Shown here: in pieces, positions 25,793 to 33,317 of the stretch
Position numbering within the stretch: the first letter of the stretch is position 1
How the letters are laid out: every line of letters begins with the position of its first letter
From: a virus
Virus record (IMG/VR): IMGVR_UViG_3300044981_000338
Coordinates: 106,767 to 170,766 of that record
DNA: 64,000 nt
Direction: 5' to 3' (one strand)
Position numbers and translations under genes: made by a program
The notes under the pieces: model-generated
What the model was told of the DNA's origin: nothing
What the model saw: the letters and a program-made list of their open reading frames with translations, nothing else
Databases searched by the model: none

Positions 25793-26043
25793 GCTTGGCT
25801 CCATTCTCCCCAGGTGTCCCCTGTCTTCTCTCGCACCTGCAAGTGCCGCCTCTCCTCGCTGCTCTTGCCTGTGTAGTCGCTGCCCACCCAGCGCAGCTCG
25901 ATGGAAGGGTCCGCATCGACAGGGGCTTTGTTAGCGATGACCTCGTCGCCGTAACGCTTCTGAGCGTACGTCTTGGTATCCATCCACGTGGGTGCCTCGA
26001 TGACCGCGATGGGTGAAGTCGGTGAGTACACGATGAACTTCAT
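25789..26043 (-). CDS. Small hypothetical protein (84 aa)
   Basis: The product starts MKFIVYSPTSPIAVIEAPTW and has a beta-alpha pattern with a basic C-terminal segment (EERRHLQVREKTGDTW). The start is firm (CGGAGC upstream). It overlaps the 3' end of the upstream frame by 113 bp, which is best explained by a frame problem in that upstream gene. Function unknown. Confidence 0.75.
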   Translation of the reverse strand: MKFIVYSPTSPIAVIEAPTWMDTKTYAQKRYGDEVIANKAPVDADPSIELRWVGSDYTGKSSEERRHLQVREKTGDTWGEWSQA

Positions 26044-26446
26044 GCTTGCTCCGGTTCAGGACCCCCGTAGTGTCCAAGGTGTGACCTTCTGGGGGTGGTG
26101 ATCTCTTGATGTCTCCTGTGCGAATATCGGTTGCCGTGCGTTCGCCGGTGGTCATTAGAAGCTCCACGGCGGCGATCTTGTAGTCCTGCGCCGTGGGGAT
26201 GTACCGGTAGATCACACGCAGCGGAAAACGCTGCATGCGTAACCAATCACCGTCGTGGCGTCGAGCGCGCTCATGTGGAAGATCGACAACCAGAAGCACC
26301 CCTACGTGTTGCCTCTCCGTGCGCATCCGCACGAGCTCGTGCATGGCGATGCTCTTGTTCTCCGTGACGCGCTCGCCAGGGCGTACTTCCTTCTTTCGCT
26401 TCAGGTTCTTGTTCGAGACCGCGACGTGAGGGAAGTAGGCCTTCAC
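25931..26446 (-). CDS. Hypothetical protein, 3' end probably frameshifted
   Basis: GTG 26446 overlaps the previous stop (GTGA). The 5' part encodes a convincing protein (YFPHVAVSNKNLKRKKEV, LVRMRTERQHVGVLLVVDL). After the run of five G (plus-strand C at 26062-26066) the frame reads into the next gene for 113 bp. Adding one G at that run would give TTGGPEPEQA and a TGA at 26040, overlapping the ATG at 26043 as ATGA. The natural end is therefore probably 26040. Function unknown. Confidence 0.65.
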   Translation of the reverse strand: MKAYFPHVAVSNKNLKRKKEVRPGERVTENKSIAMHELVRMRTERQHVGVLLVVDLPHERARRHDGDWLRMQRFPLRVIYRYIPTAQDYKIAAVELLMTTGERTATDIRTGDIKRSPPPEGHTLDTTGVLNRSKHEVHRVLTDFTHRGHRGTHVDGYQDVRSEALRRRGHR

Positions 26447-26712
26447 GCGAAGAGTCCCGCACAGATCGAGCAGATGCCAGTGCGCTCGAGGGTGAAGTCC
26501 CCTGCCCTGGCCTGCGCGCAGTGAGGACACATCTTGAACCTGCCTGACATGGCCCTCTCCGTGTCCCCAACAAGATGTACGCGTCCAAGTGGCGTACTCG
26601 GGTCGACCGTACGCAAGATCTTCTTCTCGGTCAGGTCCACGACCTTGGCGAGCCTGTTCTCCTCGAGCCGCGCCTTCTCGTTGGTCGTCAACTGCTTCTT
26701 ACCGAAGGACAT
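26443..26712 (-). CDS. Small protein with C-terminal zinc ribbon
   Basis: The 89-residue product has a basic helical first half (KKQLTTNEKARLEENRLAKV) and a C-terminal ribbon with MCPHCAQA and GICSICAGLF. ATG 26712 has GGAGGG upstream and overlaps the previous stop as TGATG. Function unknown. Confidence 0.75.
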   Translation of the reverse strand: MSFGKKQLTTNEKARLEENRLAKVVDLTEKKILRTVDPSTPLGRVHLVGDTERAMSGRFKMCPHCAQARAGDFTLERTGICSICAGLFA

Positions 26713-26912
26713 CAGGCAGCCCTCCATTTAGGTGGCCAGCCAGGCAGAAGATTGTGCCCGCCTAGTATCTTGAGTTCGGTGTGCTGTACAAACCGACGGC
26801 GGCAAGGAATGCAGGTCACCTTCGTCGGATCGTCAGAAGCCAGCAGATCTGCCCGTCGTTGTCGACCGCAGCCGAAACAGAAAACAGTCCCGTGCTTCCA
26901 ATGAACCTTCAA
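26712..26912 (-). CDS. Small zinc-ribbon protein (66 aa)
   Basis: The product has two Cys pairs, FCFGCGRQRR and TCIPCRRRF, consistent with one zinc ribbon, then a Trp/Pro-rich tail (GWPPKWRAA). TTG 26912 overlaps the previous stop as TTGA, with GGAG upstream. Function unknown. Confidence 0.75.
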   Translation of the reverse strand: MKVHWKHGTVFCFGCGRQRRADLLASDDPTKVTCIPCRRRFVQHTELKILGGHNLLPGWPPKWRAA

Positions 26913-27373
26913 AACTCAGGCTCCGCAGGTGGCTCTCCTGCTTCTGCTTTCTGTGAGCACACCGAGCCGCAGTACTTCGCGCCCGGGTAGGCGAGAGGCT
27001 TCGTCTTGCACTGAGGGCAGACCTTGGGCAACGACTGCTGGAACTTGAGCGCGCCTTGAGCCATAGCCTTGATCTCTCCGAGGTTGTGCATTGCCTTTCG
27101 GTAGAGCGTTGGGTCGAGGATGGGACCCGTCGTCTCGGCGCGGTCGATCATCAGAAGGAAGTCCGAGAGCGGCAGCAGACGGATCATCCGCGCGCAGCTG
27201 AGGAGAAGGGCCTGGGTGCCCATGTACTCCTCGCCGCTCAGCGTGCGCACGTCTTTGTGCTGGCAGTGCGGGCACTCTTTGCCCGGCGTGTAGATGCCGC
27301 GGTAGGTCTTGCCTTCGGCGGTGACCGTCGGGTAGCCGCACATGGGGCAGTGGGCTGCTTCTCTTTGGGACAT
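26909..27373 (-). CDS. Two-ribbon zinc protein (154 aa)
   Basis: An N-terminal ribbon (HCPMCGYPTV and ECPHCQHKDV) and a C-terminal ribbon (KVCPQCKTKP and KYCGSVCSQK) flank a helical middle. ATG 27373 follows GAAGGAGGAC. Function unknown, but dual ribbons suggest nucleic-acid or protein contacts. Confidence 0.8.
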   Translation of the reverse strand: MSQREAAHCPMCGYPTVTAEGKTYRGIYTPGKECPHCQHKDVRTLSGEEYMGTQALLLSCARMIRLLPLSDFLLMIDRAETTGPILDPTLYRKAMHNLGEIKAMAQGALKFQQSLPKVCPQCKTKPLAYPGAKYCGSVCSQKAEAGEPPAEPEF

Positions 27374-27654
27374 GCGTCCTCCTTCTCGTGGATGTAAAGC
27401 TGCTCGAGCTCCTTGCACAGCCGGAACAAGATCTGCGCGCCGCCATCGAAAGGCGGCGTGGACGCTCGGTACGTCCTCACGAGCTGTTCGAGCTTGTCCA
27501 GAACCCTGGCGCGCTCACCATCGAGCGCGTTCATCCCGGTCATGATGCGCACAGCGCGCTCTTTGTCTGCGTTCGTGATGAGGCTCAGCCAGAGCTCCTT
27601 CCAAGCCTTCTCTGCGCGCTGCGCTAGCTCACGTGGAGTGAACTTCTTACCCAT
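27238..27654 (-). CDS. Helical hypothetical protein (138 aa)
   Basis: The product starts MGKKFTPRELAQRAEKAWKE after GGGAGGG and is helical to about residue 95 (VLDKLEQLVRTYRAS, LFRLCKELEQLYIHEKED). The last about 45 residues lie in a 136-bp overlap with the next gene and are Thr/Ala/Arg-rich, probably not part of the natural fold. Function unknown. Confidence 0.7.
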   Translation of the reverse strand: MGKKFTPRELAQRAEKAWKELWLSLITNADKERAVRIMTGMNALDGERARVLDKLEQLVRTYRASTPPFDGGAQILFRLCKELEQLYIHEKEDACPKEKQPTAPCAATRRSPPKARPTAASTRRAKSARTASTKTCAR

Positions 27655-28457
27655 TACCAGCACCCTCCCCCAGCACGCAGGTCCGCCGTGCCCCACGCCC
27701 AGATGTGCTTGATGCCGAAGCACTGCCTGCGCAGCTCGTCGCGCCTGTAGTGGTTGCTGCCGTAGCCTTTGAATATGTCGACCAGGGCGACATCGACCCC
27801 CTTCATCTTCGGCAGCTCCTTGTAAGCGTCGCCGATGATGACCTCATCGACAGGGCGCGCCATGTGGAGCCGGATGCGCGGCAGCAGCCAGTCCACGAGC
27901 TCTCGGCTCTCCTCGACGAGGATAATCTTCTTGACCTGCTTGCGCCTGGAGACCTCGATGAGCTGGTGCCCTAGCCCAAGGCCGACAACCGCAGTCGTCC
28001 CCTTGGCGAGCTTCGTCCCATTGCGCAGCGTGAAGATCTCCATGGGTGTAAGACTCATCCACGGAACAACACGCCACCGCGTGCCGCACGAGTCCATGTC
28101 GTGCAGCGCGGGGATGACGACAGGACCGTCGAAGAGAACCGTGCCCTTGTCTCGCCCGTACACGGTCTCGAGGACGTCGCCGCGCTTCAACTTCTTCTCG
28201 CAGTAGAGGAACTTCTTGTTGGGCGAGAGCACCGCCTGCGCGGACGTGCAATCGTTGCAGTCGTTCGAGTTGACCGCTCGAACCAAGAAGAGGCTGAATG
28301 GCTTGTATGTGTCGGCCAGAATGTTGAGCTCCGGCTTCCACTTCATGAGCGGGTCCCACGGCGCGCAGGCTGCGAGACGCCGCTCGACCTCCCGCTTCAT
28401 CCGGTCTTCACGAGCCTTCCGCATGGAATCGGACAGAAGAAAGTCAGGTAGCAGCAT
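27654..28457 (-). CDS. SAM-methyltransferase/spermidine-synthase-like protein
   Basis: The 267-residue product has a Rossmann-type core: TAVVGLGLGHQLIEVSRR (glycine-rich loop), KKIILVEESRELVDWLLP (strand 2 with acidic end) and DEVIIGDAYKELPKMKG (strand 3). VDVALVDIFKGYG (strand 4) follows. This is the spermidine synthase/class I methyltransferase pattern. The N-terminal domain has NDCNDCTSAQ. The substrate is unknown. It is not clearly a DNA methyltransferase because no NPPY-type motif is visible. Confidence 0.75.
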   Translation of the reverse strand: MLLPDFLLSDSMRKAREDRMKREVERRLAACAPWDPLMKWKPELNILADTYKPFSLFLVRAVNSNDCNDCTSAQAVLSPNKKFLYCEKKLKRGDVLETVYGRDKGTVLFDGPVVIPALHDMDSCGTRWRVVPWMSLTPMEIFTLRNGTKLAKGTTAVVGLGLGHQLIEVSRRKQVKKIILVEESRELVDWLLPRIRLHMARPVDEVIIGDAYKELPKMKGVDVALVDIFKGYGSNHYRRDELRRQCFGIKHIWAWGTADLRAGGGCW

Positions 28458-28460
28458 GGG

Positions 28461-29057
28461 TCATCCCTTTTCCTTGGTGAGGGCGGCAATCTCGGCCTGC
28501 GCAGCGGCCCTGATGTCAGGACGCGCTTCTTGGAGGGCCTTCAGCATATCGGCTTCCTTCTCAAGCTCCTGCTTGAGCAGGGCAGCGAAGCGAGGCCACA
28601 CCTTCGTGCAGAAGCTCCACACGTCTGGGTTGGGCTTGTAGCAAGCGTACTCGCTTGCCTGAGAGAACAACGTCTCGGACTGCCAGGCCATGTAGGCCAT
28701 CTCGTCCGGCATGTCGAAGGCCTTGAGCTTCTCGACCTCGCCTTCATAGGCACTCCAATGAAGCCCAGTGTTCTCCTCACTAGCGTCGTTGGCCTCTTTC
28801 AACGCCTCGAGCAGCGCCTTCTTGGTGGCCTCCTCGTCGAAGACCTTCGCGTCTCTGCGACCATGCGTCAGCTTCTTGCAGAGGTAGTCCGCGTCGAGGT
28901 CGGCGAGGAACGCGCGGAACTCTCTGCCAGGGCTACGCCAGACGTAGGCGTAGTTGCCCCAGTCTGAGACGGTGCTGAAGAAGCCGATCTCGGTATCGAT
29001 GACGATGATGGCCCAGCCTTCGTTCTTGACGGACGGGAGGTTGTAACGCTTGAGCAT
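28461..29057 (-). CDS. Conserved phage protein (198 aa)
   Basis: The product begins MLKRYNLPSVKNEGWAIIVI and contains TVSDWGNYAYVWRSPGREF and FLADLDADYLCKKL, a signature found in phage proteins of unknown function. The C-terminal part is a long helix. ATG 29057 follows AAGGACAAGG. Function unknown. Confidence 0.8.
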   Translation of the reverse strand: MLKRYNLPSVKNEGWAIIVIDTEIGFFSTVSDWGNYAYVWRSPGREFRAFLADLDADYLCKKLTHGRRDAKVFDEEATKKALLEALKEANDASEENTGLHWSAYEGEVEKLKAFDMPDEMAYMAWQSETLFSQASEYACYKPNPDVWSFCTKVWPRFAALLKQELEKEADMLKALQEARPDIRAAAQAEIAALTKEKG

Positions 29058-29578
29058 AGTGCCTTGTCCTTTGGTTCGTTCCTCATCGTGGTGGCCATCG
29101 GCAGATGACGCTTGCCGAGGAGCTTGTCGTTGAACTTGGCCATCTCCTTCGGGTCCCACGTGCAGTCGGCGAACTCACAGTCGTGGCCGTTAGGGTAGCG
29201 ACGGCACATGTCGGGGCGCTCATCGTAGATGCTGCAGTCGCCGTTGAGCAGGACGTACTTGCATGCGTAGAAGTGCTGCGCTTGCTGCCGGTGCGTGTAA
29301 GGGTTTCGCGCCTCCACCTCCATCTGCAGCTGCGCGTTGTTCTTGCTGTCCTTGCTTGCGATGCGCAGCCCCTTGGCCGCCCAGCTCTCCCCTTTGAGGC
29401 GCATGAGCGGGTTCGCGGGGAAGTCGCCGAGGTAGATGAGCATCGAGTGGAGCTTGTCGATTTCAGGCCAGCGCTGCGGGTCGTCCTTCGGAAGCGAGAC
29501 GTGGTGCAGCACCTCGGCGGGCGACAACGAGATAGAGAACGACCGGCAGCAGTGGCCCGAACATGTACGCTTGGACAT
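28868..29578 (-). CDS. YkgJ-like Cys-cluster protein
   Basis: An N-terminal CSGHCC is followed by ACKYVLLNGDCSIYDERPDM and CRRYPNGHDCEF. This is the Cys pattern of YkgJ-type (Fe-S or zinc binding) proteins. The family part covers about residues 1-155. The remaining residues to the stop at 28868 overlap the next gene by 190 bp and are Ser/Thr-rich, so the functional C-terminus is uncertain. ATG 29578 overlaps the previous stop as TGATG. Confidence 0.75.
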   Translation of the reverse strand: MSKRTCSGHCCRSFSISLSPAEVLHHVSLPKDDPQRWPEIDKLHSMLIYLGDFPANPLMRLKGESWAAKGLRIASKDSKNNAQLQMEVEARNPYTHRQQAQHFYACKYVLLNGDCSIYDERPDMCRRYPNGHDCEFADCTWDPKEMAKFNDKLLGKRHLPMATTMRNEPKDKALCSSVTTSRPSRTKAGPSSSSIPRSASSAPSQTGATTPTSGVALAESSARSSPTSTRTTSARS

Positions 29579-29931
29579 CAGTCTTCTCCTAGCTCACCTG
29601 GGTCGCCTTCTCCGGCAGCCCTAATGAGCGCTTTCTTCTCAGCGGTCTCTTCACCACCGAACGTGTGAAAGCAATCCGGGCAGTAGAAGTACCTGCGCGT
29701 GTTGCCCAGGTAGTACTTCAGCTGCTTGTTCGGATGGCCGCAGTTCTTCACCTTCTCTTCGAGCTTGCGCTCGACTTCCGCGAGCTCGAGCTGCTGCACA
29801 CCGAACTCGAAGTGCCTCTGCGCCTCCCAGTCCGTGCCGTCATCGAACATGGGCGTGGGAAAGAACCAGCGGTACAAGCCTGCCACGAAGTGCCGGGTCG
29901 CCATCTGGTAGCAGCGCTCTACTCCGGTCAT
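29578..29931 (-). CDS. Zinc-binding small protein (117 aa)
   Basis: The product starts MTGVERCYQMATRHFVAG and is helical in the middle (EVERKLEEKVKNCGHPNKQ). It has a Cys pair YFYCPDCFHTFGG that with NCGH could bind zinc. The start overlaps the previous stop (ATGA). Function unknown. Confidence 0.75.
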   Translation of the reverse strand: MTGVERCYQMATRHFVAGLYRWFFPTPMFDDGTDWEAQRHFEFGVQQLELAEVERKLEEKVKNCGHPNKQLKYYLGNTRRYFYCPDCFHTFGGEETAEKKALIRAAGEGDPGELGED

Positions 29932-30167
29932 CGGCTGCGTCCGGCGCGCTTGGCCTTCTTGAGCGCGCGCTTCTCTGCGAGCTCGCTGCGGATGATGGTC
30001 TCGCAGACCATGGTGGCGACGGTGCTGAGCGGCAGGGTATAGAGCCGCCGGCGTCGGCTCGGCCTCACGTGGAAGTCGCCGGTGTCGCGGTCGATGAGGA
30101 CCGTCCCCTTGTGCCGGCCACCGGCGCCGTCGAGCGAGCCGGTCACGGGGAATCGCGCAACGGTCAT
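29928..30167 (-). CDS. Small basic protein (79 aa)
   Basis: The product has a beta-hairpin-like start (KGTVLIDRDTGDFHVRPSRR), then a helix and a basic tail (KRALKKAKRAGRSR). The start and stop overlap both neighbours by 4 bp. It may bind nucleic acid by charge; function unknown. Confidence 0.75.
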   Translation of the reverse strand: MTVARFPVTGSLDGAGGRHKGTVLIDRDTGDFHVRPSRRRRLYTLPLSTVATMVCETIIRSELAEKRALKKAKRAGRSR

Positions 30168-30358
30168 CGCTGCACCTGAGCGAGAACACGCTGCATGACC
30201 GCGAGCGGGTCGACCTCGCTGTTGTGCGTGTCGGGCAGCGGATACTTCTTGTCCGACACGACGTACGCCTTGTTCCCCACGAAGGCGAGGACAAGGTCTG
30301 CCTTGTTCAACGTCTCGTCGACGGACGCGAACGGCAGATGGTTGTTCACGATCGGCAT
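30164..30358 (-). CDS. Small hypothetical protein (64 aa)
   Basis: The product starts MPIVNNHLPFASVDETLNKA at ATG 30358 after GGAGGTGC and contains DLVLAFVGNKAYVVSDKKY, a compact alpha/beta unit. Function unknown. Confidence 0.75.
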   Translation of the reverse strand: MPIVNNHLPFASVDETLNKADLVLAFVGNKAYVVSDKKYPLPDTHNSEVDPLAVMQRVLAQVQR

Positions 30359-30374
30359 GAGAGCACCTCCACAG

Positions 30375-30680
30375 TCACTGGACACCTTGCGTGCGGTTGG
30401 GGCTCGCGTCGGTGATTCGGTCAACACCGAAAGGACCCGTGTCGTTGAAGCGCGAGCCGCAACTCGCGTTCGAGCAGATGTAGTTGATGGAAAGCCCACC
30501 GTGCGGACCCTCACACACAGGCTCGAGACAGTCCGGGCACGCGGCGCGCGTACGGAAGAGCGTCTCTTCTCCCCTGCTCAACGGCTGCCCTGACTTTGTT
30601 GTCGGTTCGCCAGGATCTTCTTTCTGTGGTGCGGGCTCCGGCTTACCGACCAAGCGCTTGATTGCCCCCAGTAGATTCAT
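30375..30680 (-). CDS. Zinc-ribbon protein (101 aa)
   Basis: The product has a polar Pro-rich N-terminus, then CPDCLEPVCEG and ICSNASCGSRF, a four-Cys ribbon. ATG 30680 overlaps the previous stop (ATGA) and is preceded by a GGATAAGAAGCATGGAGG element. Function unknown. Confidence 0.75.
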   Translation of the reverse strand: MNLLGAIKRLVGKPEPAPQKEDPGEPTTKSGQPLSRGEETLFRTRAACPDCLEPVCEGPHGGLSINYICSNASCGSRFNDTGPFGVDRITDASPNRTQGVQ

Positions 30681-31069
30681 GAGAACACCTCCATGCTTCT
30701 TATCCCCGGAATCGGGGCATCATGTGCAAGGAAGAACGAGGCCTGCTCAGGGAGTGGTGAGACGCGCACGAAGCCGAGGCGAGGCAACATCCTCTCAAAG
30801 CGCTCGTTGAGCACACTCTCGACGTAGAGAGAGAAACCGCGTCCGTGAAGTTCTTCCACGAGCCGCGTGAAAAGTCCTCTACCTGGACGGCGCACCGTCA
30901 CGCTCGCGATGTCGAGCACGAGCGGATGCAGGACGCCCAGGATGTACCTCGGACCTAGCCGCACGTAGAGCGCCTCGAACCCAGTCTTTCGTACGTACGC
31001 GTTGCTGCTTCTGCCCGCGGGCTTCTTCTTGTGGTCTTCGATGAACTGGTCGAGTGTCCGCAGACCCAT
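30677..31069 (-). CDS. GNAT-like acetyltransferase
   Basis: The 130-residue product shows strand VLDIASVTVRRPGRGLF, helix TRLVEELHGRGFSLYVES, then VLNERFERMLPRLGFVRVS. This is the GNAT motif A to B layout with 'R-x-x-G-x-(G)-x' spacing for acetyl-CoA. It is short and lacks a clear N-terminal strand pair, so activity is unproven. The start is 4 nt from the next gene's stop. Confidence 0.65.
   Translation of the reverse strand: MGLRTLDQFIEDHKKKPAGRSSNAYVRKTGFEALYVRLGPRYILGVLHPLVLDIASVTVRRPGRGLFTRLVEELHGRGFSLYVESVLNERFERMLPRLGFVRVSPLPEQASFFLAHDAPIPGIRSMEVFS
30688..30707 (-). promoter_or_regulatory. Start-associated element S1, site 1
   Basis: GGGGATAAGAAGCATGGAGG lies at the end of the acetyltransferase gene, ending 7 nt before the start at 30680. 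It is one of eleven related copies. A small inverted repeat (CCCCGATTCCGGGG) abuts its 5' side. Confidence 0.55.
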
Positions 31070-31073
31070 CGCG

Positions 31074-31400
31074 TCAGATCCCCTTGTTCTTCGTACGCTC
31101 GAAGTGCGTGATGAGGTCGCCGTCGTCGTTGTACCGCGCCGTGATGTAGCCGTAGCCCTCCTTCACGCCGTAGAGCTCCCTGTCGACGCCCACCAAGCCG
31201 TTGAGCAGACCGAGGAAACCAAAGACGGGCAGCGCACCGCTGTCGCCTTGCGCGGTCTGGATGGTGGGGTGGTTCACGGTCTTCTCGGAGCACTGGACGC
31301 GTCGCTCAACGAGACGGCTGATGTCTGTGCGTACCTCCGGGTCTTCGAGAAGGACGTTCAAGCGCTTGATGATCTCGTCTGCGAATTCGTTGTCGTTCAT
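31074..31400 (-). CDS. Hypothetical protein (108 aa)
   Basis: The product starts MNDNEFADEIIKRLNVLLED after ACAGGAGGCC. It contains SALPVFGFLGLLNGLVG-type hydrophobic sequence (around residues 55-72) and a beta C-terminus (YGYITARYNDDGDLITHFER). Function unknown. Confidence 0.75.
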   Translation of the reverse strand: MNDNEFADEIIKRLNVLLEDPEVRTDISRLVERRVQCSEKTVNHPTIQTAQGDSGALPVFGFLGLLNGLVGVDRELYGVKEGYGYITARYNDDGDLITHFERTKNKGI

Positions 31401-31747
31401 CGCGGCCTCCTGTGGGGCGGGAGCTTTGGCAGGTTCTCTGGCCTGAGTGACTCGGGCGGCGGTACTTCTTTGCCTCGAGGCACCTGCCCCGAGCTCACGA
31501 GGTTCTCGTACTGCGCCTCGCCGCAGAACCGCTCGAAGCAGTCGGACACGTACGAGCGCTGCTTGGCGTTGAGGATGTGCAGGCGTCCCGTCTCCATGCG
31601 ATTGAGCATGTCGTGGAAGGCGTTGGCGTGCTTACGCAAGTTCTCGTCATCACCGTCGTAACCGTCGAAGTGCTTGCCGAGCGCGCGCAGGCGGCTCAAG
31701 TCTTGCTGGATCTGTTCCTCTTCGGTGAGGTCCTTTTTGGTGAACAT
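31397..31747 (-). CDS. Hypothetical protein (116 aa)
   Basis: The product is helical (LTEEEQIQQDLSRLRALGKH, NLRKHANAFHDMLNRMETGR) with a Pro/Arg-rich C-terminus. It starts at ATG 31747 opposite a divergent plus-strand gene, with GAGGGG upstream. Function unknown. Confidence 0.75.
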   Translation of the reverse strand: MFTKKDLTEEEQIQQDLSRLRALGKHFDGYDGDDENLRKHANAFHDMLNRMETGRLHILNAKQRSYVSDCFERFCGEAQYENLVSSGQVPRGKEVPPPESLRPENLPKLPPHRRPR

Positions 31748-31792
31748 GTGCCCCTCTTGGGTTTTTCGCTATCGAGCTGGTAAAGGTAAGGA

Positions 31793-32146
31793 ATGACGGA
31801 AGCCACTGCCGCCCAGGAACCCGGTCACGAGCCCTCGGACGCCAGCGACCCTCCTGCGTCACCGGACGCCGTCACGATGGAGTTCCTCGCACAGAGGATG
31901 AACGCCCTGTTCACCCAGCAAGAGACGCTCATCAGGGTGGTCAACAGAAACTCCGAGCACGTTCTCAAGCTGCATCAGACCATCGACCCCCTCACGTGGA
32001 AGTCGCGCGCTGCCCTCCTCTTCGGCGGTGCCTTCACCGGAGGAGGGACAGCGGCTTTCTTGGCGCACATGTTCCTGCACGCTGCTCTAGGGGCACCTCC
32101 CACGCCCCAATTCCCGCTTCGCCCGGCGGTCTCTATTACGCCTTGA
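31793..32146 (+). CDS. Membrane-anchored protein on plus strand
   Basis: The 117-residue product has an acidic N-terminus, a coiled helix (FLAQRMNALFTQQETLIRVV) and a hydrophobic segment near residues 80-100 (ALLFGGAFTGGGTAAFLAHM). Pro-rich residues follow. AAGGTAAGGA precedes the ATG. It is divergent from the 31747 gene, with 45 bp between them, and overlaps the minus-strand 32136 gene by 11 bp. A holin- or Rz-like role is conceivable but not shown. Confidence 0.65.
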   Translation: MTEATAAQEPGHEPSDASDPPASPDAVTMEFLAQRMNALFTQQETLIRVVNRNSEHVLKLHQTIDPLTWKSRAALLFGGAFTGGGTAAFLAHMFLHAALGAPPTPQFPLRPAVSITP

Positions 32147-32309
32147 GCGAGGGTTTGTTGGGGCAGCCGTGCTCGTGGCACGGGACGCCGTTGATGGTGG
32201 CCGCCTCGCACTGCGAGCACCGCACCCGCCAGCGCTTCTGGCTGTTGTCGTAGAAGCTCCCGTCGAACCCCGCGGCACGCAGCTGCGCAACACGGCTCGG
32301 CTTAGCCAC
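32136..32309 (-). CDS. Small zinc-finger-like protein (57 aa)
   Basis: The frame from GTG 32309 encodes VAKPSRVAQLRAAGFDGSFY and then VRCSQCEAATINGVPCHEHG with a final CPN. This 'C-x-x-C-E-A-A-x-I-N-G-x-x-C-H-E-x-G-C-P' signature recurs in small phage proteins. It overlaps the upstream stop by 8 bp. Function unknown. Confidence 0.75.
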   Translation of the reverse strand: MAKPSRVAQLRAAGFDGSFYDNSQKRWRVRCSQCEAATINGVPCHEHGCPNKPSLKA

Positions 32310-32538
32310 CGCCCTGCGCCTTGGCTGTGCAGATGGTCGCCGCGGCCTCTAGGCCGTCCTTGGCCACGGCTTTGATGAGGGCCACGGCCGCACGCTGGTC
32401 GGCGCCACGGCCCATGTTCATGTGCACGAGCGTGGCGATGCGCAGCGCCTGCTCGTCCTCTGTGCGTGCCGGGGAACCACGCTGCGCGCGGATGAACTCC
32501 CCGACCGCTTCCCCGTACAAGGTGACGCTCTTGCCCAT
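32302..32538 (-). CDS. Small hypothetical protein (78 aa)
   Basis: The product starts MGKSVTLYGEAVGEFIRAQR and is helical to a Lys/Gln/Gly tail. It starts 3 nt after the previous stop. Function unknown. Confidence 0.75.
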   Translation of the reverse strand: MGKSVTLYGEAVGEFIRAQRGSPARTEDEQALRIATLVHMNMGRGADQRAAVALIKAVAKDGLEAAATICTAKAQGGG

Positions 32539-32541
32539 GGC

Positions 32542-32946
32542 CTAGTCCTCGTCTTCCTCCTCACCGCCCTTGATGAGGTACTTCTCGACGTCCTCGGTCG
32601 AGACCGTGATGGTGTCCTGGTGCGAGATGGCGAGCTGCCGGAGCAGCGCCTTGATCTTGTTGATCTGCTCGTCGCTGGGGTACTTCGGTACCGGCGGCGC
32701 GCCGATGAAGAAGGCCTGCACGTCGAGACCGGTCGCCGTGTACCGCCGCTCTTTCTGCAGCGAGGTCTTCGACATCTTGAGGATGCGGTCTGACCCTGTG
32801 TTGTGCAACCAGACCACCATGTCCTTGCGCCACTGGGCCAGAAGCTTGTCGTATACGACGATGTCCTTCTTGCGCTTGGCCTGCAGCTCCTTCAGCCGCG
32901 TGTGCAGGTGCCTCGAGTACGCCAGGGCCTTCATCTTCGTTTCCAT
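32542..32946 (-). CDS. Coiled-coil hypothetical protein (134 aa)
   Basis: The product has a basic coiled N-terminus (HTRLKELQAKRKKDIVVYD) and a middle with LHNTGSDRILKMSKTSLQK. It ends with an acidic tail (KGGEEEDED). ATG 32946 overlaps the previous stop as TGATG. Function unknown. Confidence 0.75.
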   Translation of the reverse strand: METKMKALAYSRHLHTRLKELQAKRKKDIVVYDKLLAQWRKDMVVWLHNTGSDRILKMSKTSLQKERRYTATGLDVQAFFIGAPPVPKYPSDEQINKIKALLRQLAISHQDTITVSTEDVEKYLIKGGEEEDED

Positions 32947-33317
32947 CACTGCCTCTTTCTTTGTTTGCCGCCGGGTGGGAAGACGGACTTGTCGTCCGTC
33001 CAGTCGACGCTGTATTTCCTGTCATGCCGCGTTGTGTAGTAGGCGTCGTAGCGCTGGAGGGCGCGCACGAGCGATTCCACCACGAGTTGCTTTTCGGTCA
33101 CCTGCCGCATGAGCGTGAGCTCGGGCAGCGAGATGAAGCAGAGTGAGTAGAGGTCCTCTAGCGCCTCGAGCAAGCGGTACTGCGTACACTTACGAAGCTC
33201 GACTTCTTCTCGCGGCGCACTGCTGAGACGAAGCCGCGGTCCGAGGATGGCTACTTCTGCCTTCTGGATGTCTTTGTCGAGGGAGAGCCCTGCGAGGGGT
33301 AGGTGCTCTTGAGCTTC
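32946..33317 (-). pseudogene. C-terminal half of a split gene (frame -1)
   Basis: This frame encodes convincing protein from about 33310 down to 32946 (PLAGLSLDKDIQKAEVAILG, LEALEDLYSLCFISLPELTL) but has no ATG, GTG or TTG at a sensible place. One extra A in the AAAA run at 33318-33321 would join it to the upstream gene as REIQKEAQEHLPLAG. It is therefore probably the second half of that gene, split by a sequence deficit or read by -1 frameshifting. Confidence 0.6.
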
